Assembly: GCA_030727885.1 (NCBI GenBank) | Contig: JANRAT010000072.1 | Location: forward strand, 1 to 5,733 | DNA: 5,733 nucleotides | Reading direction: 5' to 3' | Source: Rhodospirillales bacterium | Lineage (GTDB): Bacteria > Pseudomonadota > Alphaproteobacteria > Rhodospirillales > Casp-alpha2 | Part shown: positions 4,141 to 5,733 of the stretch, piece by piece | Layout of the letters: each line of letters opens with the position of its first letter | Position numbering within the stretch: the stretch's first letter is position 1 | The notes under the pieces: generated by a model | The model's input: the letters and a program-made list of their open reading frames with translations, nothing else | Database searches by the model: none | What the model was told of the DNA's origin: nothing | Program-made: the position numbers and the translations under genes

Positions 4141-5733
4141 CTATGACTTCGGACGGGTGTTCTCGGGGTCATAAAGTGGTTTTGAGCCGACTGCGGCGAC
4201 TTCAATCGGGTACTTCTGGTTGAAGTATTCGATCTCGAGACGTCGGCCTTCCTCGCAGTACTCAAACGGCAGATAACCGAGCGCGATGTTTTTGCCGATT
4301 GATGGACCGTAGGCCATGCTGGTGGTGTACGAGCGCCGGCCAAGCGCATCAATCAGGACCTCGTTCGTTTTCGGATCGATAATCGGGCAGGTGCCGACCG
4401 GGAAGCGCGCCACGCCGTCCTTGTCGATGTTGTCGGTCATGATCATGGTGCAAAGCATGGCGGGCTGGTGTGTGCGTTTGCGGTGCTCGAGGTTTGCGGC
4501 CTTGCCATGAAAATCAGCGGCCTTCACCTTCGGACGAGCAAGCCCGGCTTCGAGCAGATTGTATTCGGTCAGCAGGTCGGCATTCTGCAGACGCAGGCTT
4601 TTTTCCAGCCTGCGGCTATTGGCGTAGGTTTCAACGCCGACCGGCGTGATCCCGAGGTCCCGGAACATATCCCAAAGTGCCAGGCCATAGCCGAGCGGGA
4701 AATGAAGCTCCCAGCCCTGTTCGCCGACATACGAGATGCGGAAACCTTTAACCGGTATGCCGCGGAGCGTGAAGTCCCGGCAGGCCGCAAACGGGAAATT
4801 CTCCAGATCGAGTCCAGCCGGATTATCGGCCAGTTTTTTCAGGGTTTCACGGGCATTGGGCCCCCAGACGCCGATGCAACCGAAGTGATCGGTCCGGTCC
4901 TCGACATAGGCTGTCCATTCCTTATCCTGGGACATGCGGCGCAAATAGGTCATGTCCCGATGACCGGCGTCGGCACCATCGATAACGCGGAAGCGGTCTT
5001 CGGCCAGACGCAGGATCGTCAGATCCGCCTGAACGCCGCCGGTTGCATCAAGGAAGTTGGTGTAGACGCCTTTGCCGACAGGCGTGTCACCAGCAACCTT
5101 TGACGATGACACATACTCGACCAACTGTTCGGCATCGCGACCGCTGACATCGTATATTGCGAAGTGGGACAGATTGATCATGCCGACGTTTTCGGAAAGC
5201 TCCAGATGTTCAGCGTTGGACACCCGCCAAAAATGCCGGTTGTCCCATTCGTTTTCACGGACCGGCACACGGTCGCCGTATTTCTCGAACAGCGGTGCTT
5301 CATTTGACGCATAGCCGTGCGCCCGTTCCCATCCTGCAAGCTCCATGAAGTAACCGCCGAGTTCCTTTTCCCGGAGATTGTACGGAGCCGAACGCAGATT
5401 GCGGGCCTTGGAATAGGGCTCGCGGTTGTGCACAGGCGGATTGTAGATTTTGAAAGCCGTCTCATAGCAGCGGTCAAAAATATAGCGCTCGGATTTCTGG
5501 ATCGGATAGTAGCGCGCATAGTCAATTGCGTGATGATCGATTTCAGTGCGCCCATCGGTCATCCAGTCGGCAATGATTTTGCCGGTCCCTGGGCCGTCCT
5601 TGACCCACACCGAGACCCCGTACCAAAGCCCGCGCACGTCAGGGGATTCGCCGATCGACGGACCGCCGTCTGCGGTGACCTGCAACAGGCCGTTGAAGGA
5701 ATGCTTCTCGTTGTAGCCCAGTTCGCCCAGGAT
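4141..5733 (-). CDS. Dimethylglycine/sarcosine dehydrogenase-type flavoprotein with GcvT-like folate domains, 5' end outside window
   Basis: The C-terminal 530 residues are visible with no start codon before the right edge; family members are about 800-850 residues, so roughly 300 (the FAD-binding part) are missing. The enzyme class oxidatively demethylates N-methylglycines and hands the C1 unit to tetrahydrofolate as methylene-H4F. Visible order: the end of the FAD oxidoreductase domain (1-60, with GPGTGKIIADWM at 47-58), a short middle domain (about 65-130), a GcvT-like folate-binding domain (about 140-415) and a GcvT C-terminal barrel (about 425-520). Key segments are GGVQADLTILRL (232-243), ISYVGEQGWELHFP (333-346), GVETYANSRRLEKSLR (366-381) and LLEAGLARPKVKAADFHGKAA (393-413), which match the GcvT pattern. 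The stop is TAG at 4141. The substrate could equally be dimethylglycine, sarcosine or a related methylated amine. The covalent-FAD histidine cannot be checked because that part is missing. It lies 146 bp upstream of the corrinoid gene on the same strand. Confidence 0.88.
   Translation of the reverse strand: MLGELGYNEKHSFNGLLQVTADGGPSIGESPDVRGLWYGVSVWVKDGPGTGKIIADWMTDGRTEIDHHAIDYARYYPIQKSERYIFDRCYETAFKIYNPPVHNREPYSKARNLRSAPYNLREKELGGYFMELAGWERAHGYASNEAPLFEKYGDRVPVRENEWDNRHFWRVSNAEHLELSENVGMINLSHFAIYDVSGRDAEQLVEYVSSSKVAGDTPVGKGVYTNFLDATGGVQADLTILRLAEDRFRVIDGADAGHRDMTYLRRMSQDKEWTAYVEDRTDHFGCIGVWGPNARETLKKLADNPAGLDLENFPFAACRDFTLRGIPVKGFRISYVGEQGWELHFPLGYGLALWDMFRDLGITPVGVETYANSRRLEKSLRLQNADLLTEYNLLEAGLARPKVKAADFHGKAANLEHRKRTHQPAMLCTMIMTDNIDKDGVARFPVGTCPIIDPKTNEVLIDALGRRSYTTSMAYGPSIGKNIALGYLPFEYCEEGRRLEIEYFNQKYPIEVAAVGSKPLYDPENTRPKS

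Noticed and set aside
4092..4352. Minus-strand open frame of 86 codons spanning the dehydrogenase stop
   Set aside because: It overlaps the conserved end of the GcvT C-terminal domain in another frame, is rich in Arg/Ser/Thr as shadow frames are, and matches nothing known.
4468..5103. Plus-strand open frame of 211 codons
   Set aside because: It is antisense to the GcvT-like domain of the dehydrogenase, with no recognisable protein signature.

Overview
The window is a compact one-carbon (C1) gene cluster. Every gene I can support lies on the minus strand, so transcription runs from high to low coordinates. Codon use, the style of the protein sequences, the moderately high GC and the gene combination suggest an alphaproteobacterium, perhaps marine (Rhodobacterales or Rhodospirillales type). 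That assignment is an inference; there is no rRNA or other phylogenetic marker here. I see no mobile element, tRNA, rRNA or CRISPR array.

Layout in transcription order. (1) 5733-4141: the C-terminal 530 residues of a dimethylglycine/sarcosine dehydrogenase-type flavoprotein with a GcvT-like folate half; its N-terminus lies beyond the right edge. (2) 4140-3995: a 146-bp non-coding gap that probably holds the leader of the next transcription unit. (3) 3994-3287: a corrinoid (cobalamin-binding) methyl-carrier protein. (4) 3265-2636: a DUF1638 protein. (5) 2667-2359: a small 'virulence factor' family protein. (6) 2359-1811: a stand-alone cysteine-rich MTHFR C-terminal-domain protein, MetV-like. 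(7) 1814-768: methylenetetrahydrofolate reductase. (8) 673 to beyond the left edge: a pterin-binding methyltetrahydrofolate:corrinoid methyltransferase. Genes 4 to 7 are joined by overlaps of 32, 1 and 4 bases, so genes 3 to 8 look like one operon.

How they may work together (inference from family knowledge): a substrate-specific methyltransferase, not in this window, would move a methyl group from a methylated amine such as a betaine onto the corrinoid protein. The pterin methyltransferase would pass it to tetrahydrofolate as methyl-H4F. The MTHFR plus its cysteine-rich partner would then oxidise methyl-H4F to methylene-H4F. The neighbouring dehydrogenase would remove further N-methyl groups oxidatively from dimethylglycine or sarcosine, also giving methylene-H4F. 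DUF1638 and the small protein are locked into the middle of this set and are probably accessory factors of unknown mechanism. The missing substrate methyltransferase and corrinoid re-activator are the main open questions.
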